Source of the DNA: Eledone cirrhosa
Lineage: Eukaryota > Mollusca > Cephalopoda > Octopoda > Eledonidae
Direction: 5' to 3'
Length of the DNA stretch: 64,000 nt
Assembly (NCBI GenBank): GCA_964016885.1
Contig: OZ024747.1
Coordinates: forward strand, 10,212,759 to 10,276,758
The position numbers were made by a program, and so were the translations under genes. Below are positions 23,674 to 33,744 of this stretch, in pieces. Each line of letters begins with the position of its first letter. The first letter of the stretch is position 1. The notes under the pieces were generated by a model. The model made no database searches and was not told where the DNA came from. It saw only the letters and a program-made list of their open reading frames with translations.

Positions 23674-23776
23674 GAAAGTGATAACCTTTGGTGGGATGCC
23701 TTTGCAACAGAATTCTTTGAAGATGATGCAACATTAACTTTAACATTCTGTTTAGAAGATGGTCTAAAACGATACA
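23674..23776 (+). CDS. LDB1: LIM-domain-binding protein (LDB1/LDB2/Chip), first exon found here
   Basis: This exon begins the recognisable part of an LDB/Chip protein, a nuclear adaptor that dimerises and bridges LIM-homeodomain and LMO factors at enhancers. It reads ESDNLWWDAFATEFFEDDAT and then LTLTFCLEDGLKRY, which matches the start of the LDB dimerisation domain almost residue for residue (human has ECDNLWWDAFTTEFFEDDAM). The acceptor is a pyrimidine tract ending TTGCAG and the donor is GTAAGT. The exon has 103 bases and ends in phase 1. About 50 N-terminal residues of the family (the part before the DNLWW motif) are absent and must lie on an upstream exon that I could not find. The seven exons together give 330 residues; human LDB1 has 375. 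The LDB1 versus LDB2 distinction is a vertebrate one, so the symbol names the family. Confidence 0.95.
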
Positions 23777-24089
23777 GTAAGTATCCCATAACAATATTGT
23801 CTCCTCTCTCTACTACTACTACTTTTACAGAGCTGGCTGGCCTTATGTCACTTCAGATACTCAGTACAGTCACATGTTACCTGACACTCGGTACAGTCAC
23901 ATGTCACCTGACACTCAGTACAATCAACAAAATAATTTGCTCTAGAAAAGGGAGATAAACCCTTCCTCATTCAGACTTACAACCTCATTGCTGTAATGTT
24001 ATTTAGTTCTTCACTTGAGTTCCTAGTGTCCATCAGTAGCATGAATAGCACTGTAGCACATACACACATACACACTTATGTGTGTGCCA

Positions 24090-24215
24090 GGAAATCCCAG
24101 TGTAAGAGAGCCACAAGAAAGAAAGTAGACCAAGAAAGACCTGGGAGAGGTAGTGAGAAGGTCCTGTCCAACCCATGCAAATGTGGAAAAGCAGACGTAA
24201 AAACGATGACGATGA
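24090..24215 (+). mobile_element. LINE/SINE 3'-tail fragment in LDB intron 1
   Basis: AGACCTGGGAGAGGTAGTGA, then GTCCTGTCCAACCCATGCAA and GTGGAAAAGCAGACGTAAAA with ACGATGACGATG. Same tail as at 10930-11262 and 14555-15085. Confidence 0.6.
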
Positions 24216-24675
24216 TTATATATATTGTTAGTCAATTGTAGAGGGAGAATATTAAGAACACTTTTTTTAATGGATTATCAGGTTTAAGTTATTAAAAAGT
24301 TAAAGATTTGTTATTAAGTCCCAGGTAGTACTGATCAAACAAATCTATCAAGGGTCAGAAATTGGGGAGGGGGCATTGAAAGGGTTGATGTTAAGGAAGC
24401 ATTTAGCTGTAAAACATTCTCAAAACATCCCATCCAACCATGCCAGCATAGAAAAGTGGACATAAAAAAAATTATGTTTTCCAACGTCTGCATGCAAGAT
24501 TTCAGTTCTAGCATCATTCCTTCATAGACCGCCTACAAATTTTTCAGCTGACCCTCTTACAAAGACAATGTATAGAAAACTGCACACAAACAGATCAATA
24601 AATATATATTGTAGTATTTGTTGTGAAATCTTGATGCATTGGAGCTTCTCTCAAAAGATCCGTTATATTTACTTT

Positions 24676-24858
24676 CACCCTTTAGTATTTAAACCGGCCA
24701 TAACCAGTCACTCATACTGATGTTAAGATTTTGTTCTCAAAATTAATATCAGAATTCCATAGACTCGATATTATGTGAGATAATTATGCAAGAAGATAAA
24801 CTCTTTACCATGAAAATTCAAGAGTATATATAAAGTAATGTAAATGCTAGAGGGTTAA
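24676..24858 (+). mobile_element. MITE family 1, copy 4
   Basis: CACCCTTTAGTATTTAAACC at the left and AATGCTAGAGGGTTAA at the right. About 180 bp; some interior bases are lost. It lies 46 bases before an LDB acceptor. Confidence 0.8.
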
Positions 24859-24904
24859 TTAGACTTTTTAACTGTGAACTAACTTTTCTGATTTTCTTTT
24901 TCAG

Positions 24905-25077
24905 CAATTGGACGAACTTTAATACCTCGCTATTTTCGCAGTATTTTTGAAGGTGGCATTACAGATCTCTACTACTTACTAAAACATCCCAAAGAATCAT
25001 TCCATAATACAACCATTTCACTAGACTGTGACCAGGCTATGATGATCACCCATCATGGCAAACCCATGTTTACTAAG
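24905..25077 (+). CDS. LDB1: LDB/Chip exon, dimerisation domain
   Basis: The single base left by the previous exon completes the T of TIGRTLIPRYFRSIFEGG, an extremely conserved block of the LDB dimerisation domain. The exon continues through YYLLKHPKESFHNTTISLDC to HHGKPMFTK. It has 173 bases and ends in phase 0. The acceptor is TTTTTCAG and the donor is GTATCA, a weaker match to consensus. The preceding 1.1-kb intron contains a TTAA-type MITE that ends about 45 bases before the acceptor. Confidence 0.95.
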
Positions 25078-25219
25078 GTATCAATTATTATAAAATTGAA
25101 ATATTTTAACATATGTTGTCTATTTTGTTATAAATAAGGACCCTTTTGCAACCATATTTTTAACTACATTTCATATAAAAAAATAATCTTGATTACATAT
25201 ATTTTACCGGGACCTTTTG

Positions 25220-25395
25220 TAAAGTAAAGGTGTGGTTAGGGAATTGGATTCACAATCGTAAGCTTGTGAGTTCCAATTCCCAGACCGGGCGATGCTTTGT
25301 CGTTGAGCAAGACATGTTATTTCATGTTGCTCTTTCTGCCAGGAGTGGAGACAGGTAGATAGTATCAGTAATGGAAAGACCAATGGAAACATTGT
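25220..25395 (+). mobile_element. tRNA-derived SINE (family A-like), 5' part
   Basis: Head with GGTGTGGTTAGGGAATTGGA and GCTTGTGAGTTCCAATTCCC, then GCAAGACATGTTATTTCATG. The 3' part is missing. Located in LDB intron 2. Confidence 0.65.
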
Positions 25396-25841
25396 TTCCT
25401 TGGTCCAATTTGATGAGGTCTAGGATCTTGTCTATTGACTTCTTTCCTTCACAAAAACCCATCCTCTTGTGTCTATATACAAAATGGCAGATTAGAACTT
25501 ATTGATTATATATGGGAGTTGGGAAAGGGTTTTTTTTATGTTTAGCCCCAGATCAGCCTTAATGAAGCTGATCTAGTCCTTCTGGCAATCTACACTGGGT
25601 TATATTCTGTGTTCTTCCTTGTATATTTTAATGTTTAGCCCCAGATCAGCTTGATCAAGAAATTATAATGGAGTGTCTTTTTAATATGAATATGAACACT
25701 TTATATAATAGATGGGTTCCCGATGTATATTGCAAGGTGACCACAATTAAAAAAAGTACTCAATACCTTGGAGTATAGGCATCTTTATTTTATTATAGAA
25801 ATGACTTCTACAAGACTAGAACTGTTTCATTCATAAGAAAT

Positions 25842-25884
<43 letters not shown>

Positions 25885-25930
25885 TACCTGTACAGGTGAT
25901 AACGTGAATGTTTCTTGTTTAATTTTTCAG

Positions 25931-26053
25931 GTAGTCACTGAAGGAAGATTGATATTAGAATTTACATTTGATGACCTCATGAGAATTCGATCATGGCATT
26001 TTGCTACCAGACAACATCGAGAATTAATTCCGAGAAGTGTAATAGCAATGCAG
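25931..26053 (+). CDS. LDB1: LDB/Chip exon, dimerisation domain
   Basis: This is a 41-codon exon in phase 0 at both ends. It reads VVTEGRLILEFTFDDLMRIR, SWHFATRQHR and ELIPRSVIAMQ, aligning with the human segment VCVEGRLYLEF to RSILAM. The acceptor is AATTTTTCAG. The donor is GTACTC, and a CT microsatellite begins directly in the donor sequence (see findings). The upstream intron carries a partial SINE. Confidence 0.95.

Positions 26054-26136
<83 letters not shown>
26054..26136. repeat. CT microsatellite beginning in an LDB donor site
   Basis: The donor GTACT runs directly into about 39 CT units with three small interruptions. Confidence 0.95.
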
Positions 26137-26139
<3 letters not shown>

Positions 26140-26403
26140 TTTAGCAGGTTCTCTTCAGCTGCTTTCCATTCCAATTACATACCACTTTACATGACAACTT
26201 CCCTAATGTTGGTGCCATGGTGCCACCATAAAATACACTTGGTAAAGCGTGATATCATCTGTTGGACCCTCCCAGGCCACCTGGAAGTCAGACGCTCCAT
26301 ATGATTACTGGCCGCTCTGTGACATGTACCAACCCTTCCTACCAAGGAAAGCATGTTAACTTATGTATATGATGTGTTTACCTATCAAGTGTTAGTACCT
26401 GGT

Positions 26404-26619
26404 TTAACCCTTTAATGTTCAAACTGGCCAAAACTGGCCACAATTCTCTACCTTTTTCCTGTTGAAACTGGCTGTAACTGGTCACTCAAACTGATGTTAA
26501 GGTATTGTTCTCAAAGTAAATACTTTCAAAATCTCATAGATTCGATATTATGTGAGTTAAAGCATTTACCATGAAAATACAATAGTATATATAGAGTAAT
26601 GTGAATGCTCTTGGGTTAA
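26404..26619 (+). mobile_element. MITE family 1, copy 5
   Basis: TTAACCCTTTAATGTTCAAA to GTGAATGCTCTTGGGTTAA. 216 bp, with TTAA at both ends. In LDB intron 3. Confidence 0.88.
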
Positions 26620-26705
26620 GTGAAGTCACATCACTGTCTTTACTGTACTGGAGTCTCTGACAAGGGCACATAACTCTGATTGCTCTAATTTACTAAGCCA
26701 TGCGC

Positions 26706-27001
26706 ACGGGAAGGCGCATGGCTTAGTGGTTAGAGCATTGGGCTTGCAATCAAAAGGTGATGAGTTCAATTCTCGGACCAAGTGATGTTGTTTCCTTGAG
26801 CAAGACACTTATTTTATGTTGCTCCAGTTTACTCAGCTGTAGATATGAGATGATAGGACTGGGGTCCCTATCATTAAGACACCAATTGAATCGGCCCCAG
26901 TACATTACTGGTACTTTATTCTATTGACCCCGTAAGGATGAAAGGCAAAGTTAACCTAGACAGTATTTGAACTCAGAACGTAAAGGACCATAACTCTATG
27001 C
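26706..27001. mobile_element. Chimeric pair of SINE fragments
   Basis: Family A head and body on the + strand (26706-26875, GCATGGCTTAGTGGTTAGAG to GGGGTCCCTATCATT) runs without a gap into a family B fragment on the - strand (26880-27001, CAGTACATTACTGGTACTTT to AAGGACCATAACTCTATGC). Confidence 0.8.
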
Positions 27002-27039
27002 TACAAATTGTGTATGTATGTGTATATTTACAGTTAATG

Positions 27040-27612
27040 TGTGTGTTTATGACAATAATTACAGTTTCTATGGGTGTGTTTGACAATATTTACTGTTTAT
27101 GTGTGTGTTTATGACCATATTTACAGTTTATGTGTGTGTTTATGACAATATTTACAGTTTCTATGTGTGTGTTTATGACAATATTTACAGTTTCTATGTG
27201 TGTTTATGACAATATTTACAGTTTCTATGTGTGTTTATGACAATATTTACAGTTTCTATGTGTGTTTATGACAATAATTACAGTTTCTATGTGTGTTTAT
27301 GACAATATTTACAGTTTATGTGTGTATTTATGACAATAATTACAGTTTCTATGTGTGTGTTTATGACAATATTTACAGTTTCTATGGGTGTGTTTATGAC
27401 AATATTTATAGTTTCTATGGGTGTGTTTATGACAATAATTACAGTTTCTATGTGTGTGTTTATGACAATATTTACAGTTTCTATGTGTGTTTATGACAAT
27501 ATTTACAGTTTCTATGTGTGTTTATGACAATAATTACAGTTTCTATGTGTGTTTATGACAATAATTACAGTTTCTATGGGTGTGTTTATGACAATATTTA
27601 CTGTTTATGTCA
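27040..27612. repeat. 31-33-bp minisatellite next to LDB exon 4
   Basis: About 18 units of TTTATGACAATATTTACAGT, TTCTATGTGTGTG, with variants CAATAATTACAG and ATGGGTGTG. Every unit contains an acceptor-like TTACAG. The array ends 36 bases before the real exon at 27649. Confidence 0.93.
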
Positions 27613-27648
27613 ACAATATTTTTATTCTATTTTGCTCTTGTCTTACAG

Positions 27649-27729
27649 CAAGATCCTGCTATGGTTGAACAATTAAGTAAAAACATTACAAGACAAGGTC
27701 TGACAAATTATACACTTAACTTTTTACGG
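27649..27729 (+). CDS. LDB1: LDB/Chip exon, start of the Ldb1/Chip conserved domain
   Basis: This exon has 27 codons in phase 0 and reads QDPAMVEQLSKNITRQGLTN then YTLNFLR. It matches human QDPQMLDQLSKNITRCGLSN. The segment enters the Ldb1/Chip conserved domain, which in other animals contacts single-stranded-DNA-binding (SSBP) proteins. The acceptor is TCTTACAG and the donor GTGAGT. A minisatellite with many acceptor-like TTACAG motifs lies immediately upstream, and a large foldback lies about 155 bases downstream. Confidence 0.95.
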
Positions 27730-27847
27730 GTGAGTTATTTCTTTCTTGTATTGTTTCTTTTCCAAAACTAGAATATAACTTGTGGTCGGGGTGCTTTGTA
27801 TATCTAGGTGGTGGGGGAAAACAAAGCTCTGTCTTTTTTTCTGGTTA

Positions 27848-27884
<37 letters not shown>

Positions 27885-27892
<8 letters not shown>

Positions 27893-28190
27893 CTACTCCA
27901 TTACCAAAGGTTTCTGGATCTCAGACAATATTAATATACATCTGGATTGGTCATCAAACAGATGTTATTGATAAAAAATATGAAATGAGATTTAAAATCT
28001 GTTAAAAATGAGGCAGGAAAAACAATTTTTAACAGATTTTAAATCTCATTTCATATTTTTTATCCATACCCATGCTAGCGTGGAAGGTGGACGTTAAACG
28101 ATGATGATGAACATCTGTCTGATGACTGATCCAGACATATATTAATATTGTCTGTGATCCAGAAACCTTTGGTAATGGAGTAGTTATATA
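27885..28190. repeat. Large inverted repeat (foldback) in LDB intron 4
   Basis: Left arm 27885-28009 and right arm 28025-28190 are reverse complements, from TATATAACTACTCCATTACC at the outside to ATTTAAAATCTGTTAAAAAT at the inside, with about 15 bases between. The right arm has about 48 extra bases made of a SINE/LINE tail (CCATGCTAGCGTGGAAGGTG, GACGTTAAACGATGATG), lost from the left arm. No coding capacity. Confidence 0.9.
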
Positions 28191-28300
28191 TTGTGTTGTT
28201 CACTTTCTAATTAAATAGCTCTGTTCTATACATAGAGCACTCTTTTTTCCTTTGCTTTTCCTTTGGAATTACCTAACATATATATATATATATATATATA

Positions 28301-28614
28301 TACCATATTTGACAGCTTATAAGACATACTTTTTCTTTTTCAAAACAATATGCCATCCTCCTGCATCTTATAGGGTCAAGAGTCAGTTACTGGTTAATGG
28401 AGTTCTAGTGCTGCAGTGGCCCTTAACTTAAATTTTCACACTTTATGTTGTAAAAATGTGCTAAAATATTACAGCTAGAATTACAATGTAGAATGATAAA
28501 AATATGATGTACAAAGTTTAGACCCTTCACCTGACATTTGTAGTTTAAACCCATTTATTTTTGTTTTAAATGCCTGCCTAAACTCATGTCTTATAAGCTG
28601 TCAAATACAGTATA
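28301..28614. mobile_element. MITE with long terminal inverted repeats
   Basis: Left end TACCATATTTGACAGCTTAT, AAGACATA; the reverse complement of the right end is TACTGTATTTGACAGCTTAT, AAGACATG. About 26 of 28 positions match. A 314-bp element with no coding capacity, in LDB intron 4, flanked by a TA tract. Confidence 0.85.
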
Positions 28615-28619
28615 TGCAT

Positions 28620-29371
28620 ACATACATACATACGTACGTATGTATGTATGTGTTATATGAGGAGCCTACCAAAGCTTAACTACTACATCTGGTCCTGGGT
28701 GGTGGTGTCTTATTAATAGAAGCAGGGTTTGGTTGCAGTAACTAGTAGTTGTTGTAGTGGTGGTAGTAATAGTAGTTAGAGCTGTGTTCTTATTGTGAGA
28801 GTCTGTATTGAAAGAAATTGTTACCAGCAGCTTTGGGGACATCATGCATCTCCATATCAACCACAAGTTGTGAAGAAAAAATATTTTATTTATCAGCATG
28901 AGACAAAATAACTTGTTCTTTTTTAATCTGATTTTGCGTGTATGTATCATCATCATCATACTTGATTTTTCCATGAGACATTCTAACCACATGCCAATAA
29001 TATCGGGGCTATGATCGCTCGATTTGGAGAAGTAGCGGCTCTACCTGGAGTGACTCTGATCTCTGAACTAAGCACTTTATCGAGTAATGTAATTCCAAAG
29101 AGCCTTTGGAGAAACCCCATTCAGCCACTTAATTTTAAAAAAAAAAGGAAGAAAGATGATAGTTTTTAGGAAGATTATCCAACCAAAGATAGAACATAAA
29201 AGATTTGGCTGCTCTGGTCTGTCCCAGACTGTGACATGTCTAACCCATGCCGACAGGGAAAGGGGACATATGATGATGATAAATTAGTTTAATTCTGCAG
29301 TATTTGGTCATCAGTTTTTTTTTTTGTTTTATAACTTTACAAAGTTTTCTATTATCTCTCTTTCTTTGTAG
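28620..29371. other. LDB intron 4 remainder
   Basis: Holds a LINE 3'-end fragment at about 28965-29125 (GAGACATTCTAACCACATGC, CTGAACTAAGCACTTTATCG) related to 42215-42540, and a SINE/LINE tail at 29215-29282. No gene. Confidence 0.5.
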
Positions 29372-29495
29372 CTGTGTGTGATTCTTGAACCAATGCAGGA
29401 GTTGATGTCTCGTCACAAAGCCTACGGACTGAATCCACGCGACTGCCTGAAGACGACACTGTTCCAGAAGTGGCAGAGGATGGTGGCGCCCCCAG
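29372..29495 (+). CDS. LDB1: LDB/Chip exon, Ldb1/Chip conserved domain
   Basis: This exon has 124 bases, starting in phase 0 and ending in phase 1. It reads LCVILEPMQELMSRHKAYGL, NPRDCLKTTLFQKWQRMVAP and P, nearly identical to vertebrate LDB1. The acceptor is TTTCTTTGTAG and the donor GTAAAG. A second donor, GTAAGT at 29544, lies 48 bases further on in the same phase and would add 16 residues. From this exon the transcript can join either the near terminal exon at 29831 or the distant exon at 45316, because both accept phase 1. Confidence 0.95.
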
Positions 29496-29830
29496 GTAAA
29501 GGCAAGATACCAACTTTTGTTTCTTTTCACCACAATCCTCATCGTAAGTATAGCAGTCGGCCACTGCCTCACCTGCTGTGGACACTGTCTCACCTGCCGT
29601 GGACACGACTGCAAATACTAATCACAATGCACGTCTTTCTTTCTTATCTTTTCATCTTCAACATAAGTATATCAAAAGTTTTCTTTGTTTTTATTTTATT
29701 TCATTCATAAAACATTGTCGTCTTATCTTTCTTTTCTATTTATTTATTTATAACTTTTGTATTGTGTTTGTGTCTGTGTACACACAAACATATTCATGTA
29801 CATAGTATATTTTTTTTACATATCCTACAG

Positions 29831-29880
29831 AAGATAGCAATGTGGACAATAGCAGCTATCGTTTAGAACAAAACTGGTGA
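29831..29880 (+). CDS. LDB1: Candidate alternative terminal exon of LDB/Chip (short isoform)
   Basis: After a strong acceptor (a T-rich tract then CATATCCTACAG), the phase-1 G of the preceding exon completes a GAA codon. The frame then reads EDSNVDNSSYRLEQNW and stops at TGA. An isoform ending here would keep the dimerisation and Ldb1/Chip conserved domains but lose the basic nuclear localisation signal and the LIM-interaction domain. It could then dimerise with full-length protein without binding LIM factors. No canonical AATAAA is close downstream. The reading is inferred from splice signals and phase; there is no transcript evidence here. Confidence 0.55.
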
Positions 29881-30016
29881 AAAACAATTTTTAAAAATAT
29901 ATTGTTACCGTAACTTTTTTTTTAAATTCTTAACAATTTGAAAAAATTAAAACATGATCAACAACAACCACCTTTCCAACAACAGTACCCCCTCTCTCTC
30001 TCAATTGTCTACCAGA

Positions 30017-30086
30017 GTGAAGTCTCCCTCATCTACTTCAGTGAAGTCTCCCTCGTCTACTTCAGTGAAGTCTCCCTCGTCTACAG
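30017..30086. repeat. Triplicated 24-bp unit
   Basis: Three direct copies of GTGAAGTCTCCCTCGTCTAC plus TTCA, in LDB intron 5. Confidence 0.93.
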
Positions 30087-30379
30087 GTGTGATTACACCA
30101 GTTTCTTTTACTCTTCACTCCCAAATAGTTTCGAAGTTATACCGCCAATTTTCTGTCATCACCTGAAGCACAGCTACACCTGAGGTTTAACCACAGCATG
30201 TCTCACCTGAGGTTCAGTGATGTCATGCTGCCATTATCTCCTCACAGTGGAGTCCTAATGTTAGTTTTCTGCTTCTCTTTTCCCCACAATGTATACCCAT
30301 TGTTTCTGGTGTCTTGTCAGGATATGCTCCATATAACTTTCATCTCATATCATCTCACATCTCTATTGTTTCTCACCCC

Positions 30380-30535
30380 TTGTCAGTTTCTGGTCCCTAT
30401 TATTGCTCACCCCTTGTCAGTTTATGGACCCTGTTACTGCTCACCCCTTATCAGTTTCTGGTCCCTATTACTGCTCACCGCTTGTCAGTTTCTGGTCCCT
30501 ATTAATGCTCATCTCTTGGCAGTTTCTGGCCCCTA
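30380..30535. repeat. 35-bp minisatellite
   Basis: About 4.5 units of CTTGTCAGTTTCTGGTCCCT, ATTACTGCTCACCCC, in LDB intron 5. It makes a leucine-rich frame that is not a gene. Confidence 0.9.
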
Positions 30536-30931
30536 TTATTTTCTATTCCCAGGTTGTCTTGCAATATCCTTTCTCCCAATCCCATATCCCCTCTTTTATT
30601 CTACCATTCTTTTTCTATCTTTAGTCTGGCTATGTCCCATCTTATTTCTTATCCATTGTCATCTCATGCCTTCATCTCTTGTGAGCTTCTATTATCCCCC
30701 CCCCCCCCATTTCCATCTCATGCCCTCATGAGCTTCCGTTTTCCTCTCCCCTTCCCCTATTGTCAGCCCAGTCCCTCATTACTTAACTACAGTTATGGAA
30801 GATGGAAGACCTGCTCCTAATTTCTAAAGTGAAAGGCTTTGTTTGAAAAGAAAAGTTTCTTTATAATAACTTTTTGCATATTAAATAATTATTGTCTTCA
30901 GTTTTCTTCTGAGTAAACTCTGATCACTTAA

Positions 30932-31210
30932 TGTGGTATTTGTTTTATCAAGTGTAGCTCTGGTATTTCTGTTTTATCAAGTGTAACTCTGGTATTTCTG
31001 TTTTATCAAGTGTAACTTTGGTATTTCTGTTTTATCAAGTGTAGCTCTGGTATTTCTGTTTTACCAAGTGTAGCTCTGGTATTTCTGTTTTATCAAGTGT
31101 AACTCTGGTATTTCTGTTTTATCAAGTGTAGCTCTGGTATTTCTGTTTTACCAAGTGTAGCTCTGGTATTTCTGTTTTACCAAGTGTAGCTCTGATATTT
31201 CTGTTAAGTA
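30932..31210. repeat. 29-bp minisatellite
   Basis: About nine units of TTTATCAAGTGTAGCTCTGG, TATTTCTGT, in LDB intron 5. Confidence 0.92.
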
Positions 31211-31666
31211 TATCTATTTGGTATTTCTGTTTAACTGTGGTTATGTCAGGCTAACACTTGCTCTTCATTCTCTTACTCTATAACCTATTTGTCTCCATTT
31301 ACCATCTGGTGTTCCTTGTTCTCTCTGTAAGTTACAGAAATGTTCATGATAGTTTTGTCATCTGAAATATTATTAAAAGAAAACAGACTACATCTTTGGA
31401 GAAGTTACAAAAGCTGTGAGGTTAAAGTACTAAATAACCAATTGTTCCTTTTTAGTTTATAGTCAGTTGTGTTGTACCTTTGGACAAGGTACATATCTCA
31501 ATTTGCCTCAGTTTACCTGGCTGACAAATCAGGACCCACTTGTTTTATTTCAAGGTTAAGTTGTTAGTCCTGTATAGGATGACCAGCTTTAAAAATATCT
31601 GCTTGAATAGAAAAAACAAAAACATCAGGAGAGAAAAACAGAAAATAATTTATCTCACAAGAACAT

Positions 31667-31875
31667 TTAACCTTTTCATTACAATATTTCTCGTGAAAGA
31701 CACTGCCATGATTTTCAAATCATTTTAAAACTAATGAAGATTTTGGAGGTATAACTTAACGAAGGTTCTTACATAAAATTATAATGGAAGGTTTTTAGAT
31801 AAATATAAATACTTTAAAATAAACAGTTTTGTATTATGAAACCAGGGGTGGTTTGGTATGAAATGATTTGATAGG
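31667..31875 (+). mobile_element. MITE family 2 copy
   Basis: TTAACCTTTTCATTACAATA, TTTCTCGTGAAAGACACTGC at the left; ACCAGGGGTGGTTTGGTATG near the right end. The left 40 bases match the monomer of the 48-bp array. Confidence 0.65.
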
Positions 31876-31879
31876 TTTT

Positions 31880-33740
31880 TTTGCTCTTTCTTTTTTCTAC
31901 ATTTCAAATGTCTTATATCCTAAATCAATGTTTTACAGTAGATAGCAATTGAATTATACATAAGTCTGGTCACCACTATCTTTACACTGTCATTTCAATA
32001 TAAACTGGATTTACTGTATTTTCCATGTATTTTACTGTAAATTAATGCAAGCCTGTCATTTTATCTATTTTAGATAAAATGTCATTTTCTTTTGAGAATC
32101 TTGTTTTTTTTTTTAGTCTTTCTTCTTAATTATAAGGTTTGTATTTTTTCCTTCTCCCTCCCTCTTTCTTTCTCTATCTATCTCTCAAGAATCGAATAAT
32201 ATATATTTATTTTGTTCTAAAATCCTTTGCCGCCTAAAAATGTTAGTTTTGTTATAGTTAAATAAACGTAACAAAAGCTGTCTGTTGGGGCAAGGTAATT
32301 ATGCTATAACTACAAGAACCATAGAATATGTCTCTCTCTAGAGTGGCGTTAATGATACAGTAATCTGTATGGACTCGTGTAGTTTGAATGTTTTATAAAC
32401 AGCACTCTCTGATATACTTTATCACTTATTGATAACATATTTAGCTTTGTGGTAGGTACTAAATGAATTTCTTCTGAAAAGAAAGGAAAGTCTTATATTT
32501 TTACCATAATTATTTGAAGCTGGAGTCTTAATTAAAACCTCACAAATGTTGGCATTTATTTGGAGTGTAACTCTGTTGAATTTTTGGCTTGAAGCCAATA
32601 CAAGTTGTTAGGTTGGTTAATAAGTAAGTAAATAGATAAGTATGTTTATATAGATATTAGTGGTGTTGTCTGATATAGCCAACAGTTTGTCGCTTGCTCT
32701 GCTTCTTTTTCATATTGCTATTTTATCTTGTCTTTACATCTGGTGTATGGAACTATGACAACTAGAAACAGTCTGTTATTATACTTGTCATTACATCTGG
32801 TGTATGACAACTAGAAACATGCTATGTTATACTTGTGTACATCTGGTGTATAGGAACTAGAAACAGGCTATGTTGTTATACTTTGCAATTTGCAATACAA
32901 TTCTCCTGTCTTTTTATTGGTTCCATATATTTGACTGTGCACGTGCTGCGGTACCTTCTAGAATTTAGTTAATTATATCAACACCTACTGATAGAATAAA
33001 GTGGTTGGCATTAAGATGAGTAATCTAGCCATAGAAAACCAGGCCTAAAATGGAGCATATGAGCAAGATGTGGTCACCATGCTGACCTGTCAAACCCCTG
33101 CACGCATGGAAAATAGATGTTAAATGGCGATGATGATGATGTACTCGTTTTATCAACCTATGAAAGATATAAAGTCAGAGCCTTGACAAGATTTCAACTT
33201 AGAATGTAAAAAGACGAGTATATATCATAAAGTGTGTTAGTGTCTGACACTCTACCAGTTCTGTCACCCTCCTGCAATAAATAACGCAATAAGAAGCTTT
33301 CATATTAAGCCTTAACATGAACACAAAAATAATGATAGTGTATCCTAGTTCGTTACAATCTTTAGAAAGTTTTCTAACAACTACAAATTACTGAAGTCTG
33401 ACAAAAAAAAAACTGCTGAAGTTTAAGGAAAATAGTTGCTGTTTACTGGAGTCTTCTAGTTTGTTTTATAGAAACTTTAATATATCATCATTGGTGGACT
33501 ATTTAGCATCTACCGTCCATTGTAAAGTGGGATCAAGTCTCACCCTCAGTTAACAGAGTTATCTACCTTACCTTAGGAACACAGTTGTATGTCACGATCT
33601 AAATTATGATTTTTAACACCGTGAACATTTTGTCATTTTTTTTTAAATAACCGTTATGAATATTTAAAGATGGGTTGTCTTAATCTTTACAATCATATAA
33701 CTTTCACTTGTGTTTATTAAACTTTGTCATAAAACTCTTC
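31880..33740. other. LDB intron 5, no gene seen
   Basis: A/T-rich. Three degenerate copies of a roughly 50-bp unit (CATCTGGTGTATGGAACTAT) at 32735-32885, a SINE/LINE tail at 33060-33140 and an old family B SINE on the - strand at 33141-33290. Confidence 0.45.
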
Positions 33741-33744
33741 TCAG

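Noticed and set aside
28111..28126. CTGATGACTGATCC as another hammerhead core
   Set aside because: No GAAA with a matching stem II follows; it belongs to the arm of the foldback.
30017..30166. LDB exon candidate with SVKSPSST repeats resembling the KKKSPAST linker of vertebrate LDB
   Set aside because: The canonical linker exon is at 45316 and joins both neighbours in phase. The repeat is a 24-bp triplication in the intron without a good donor.
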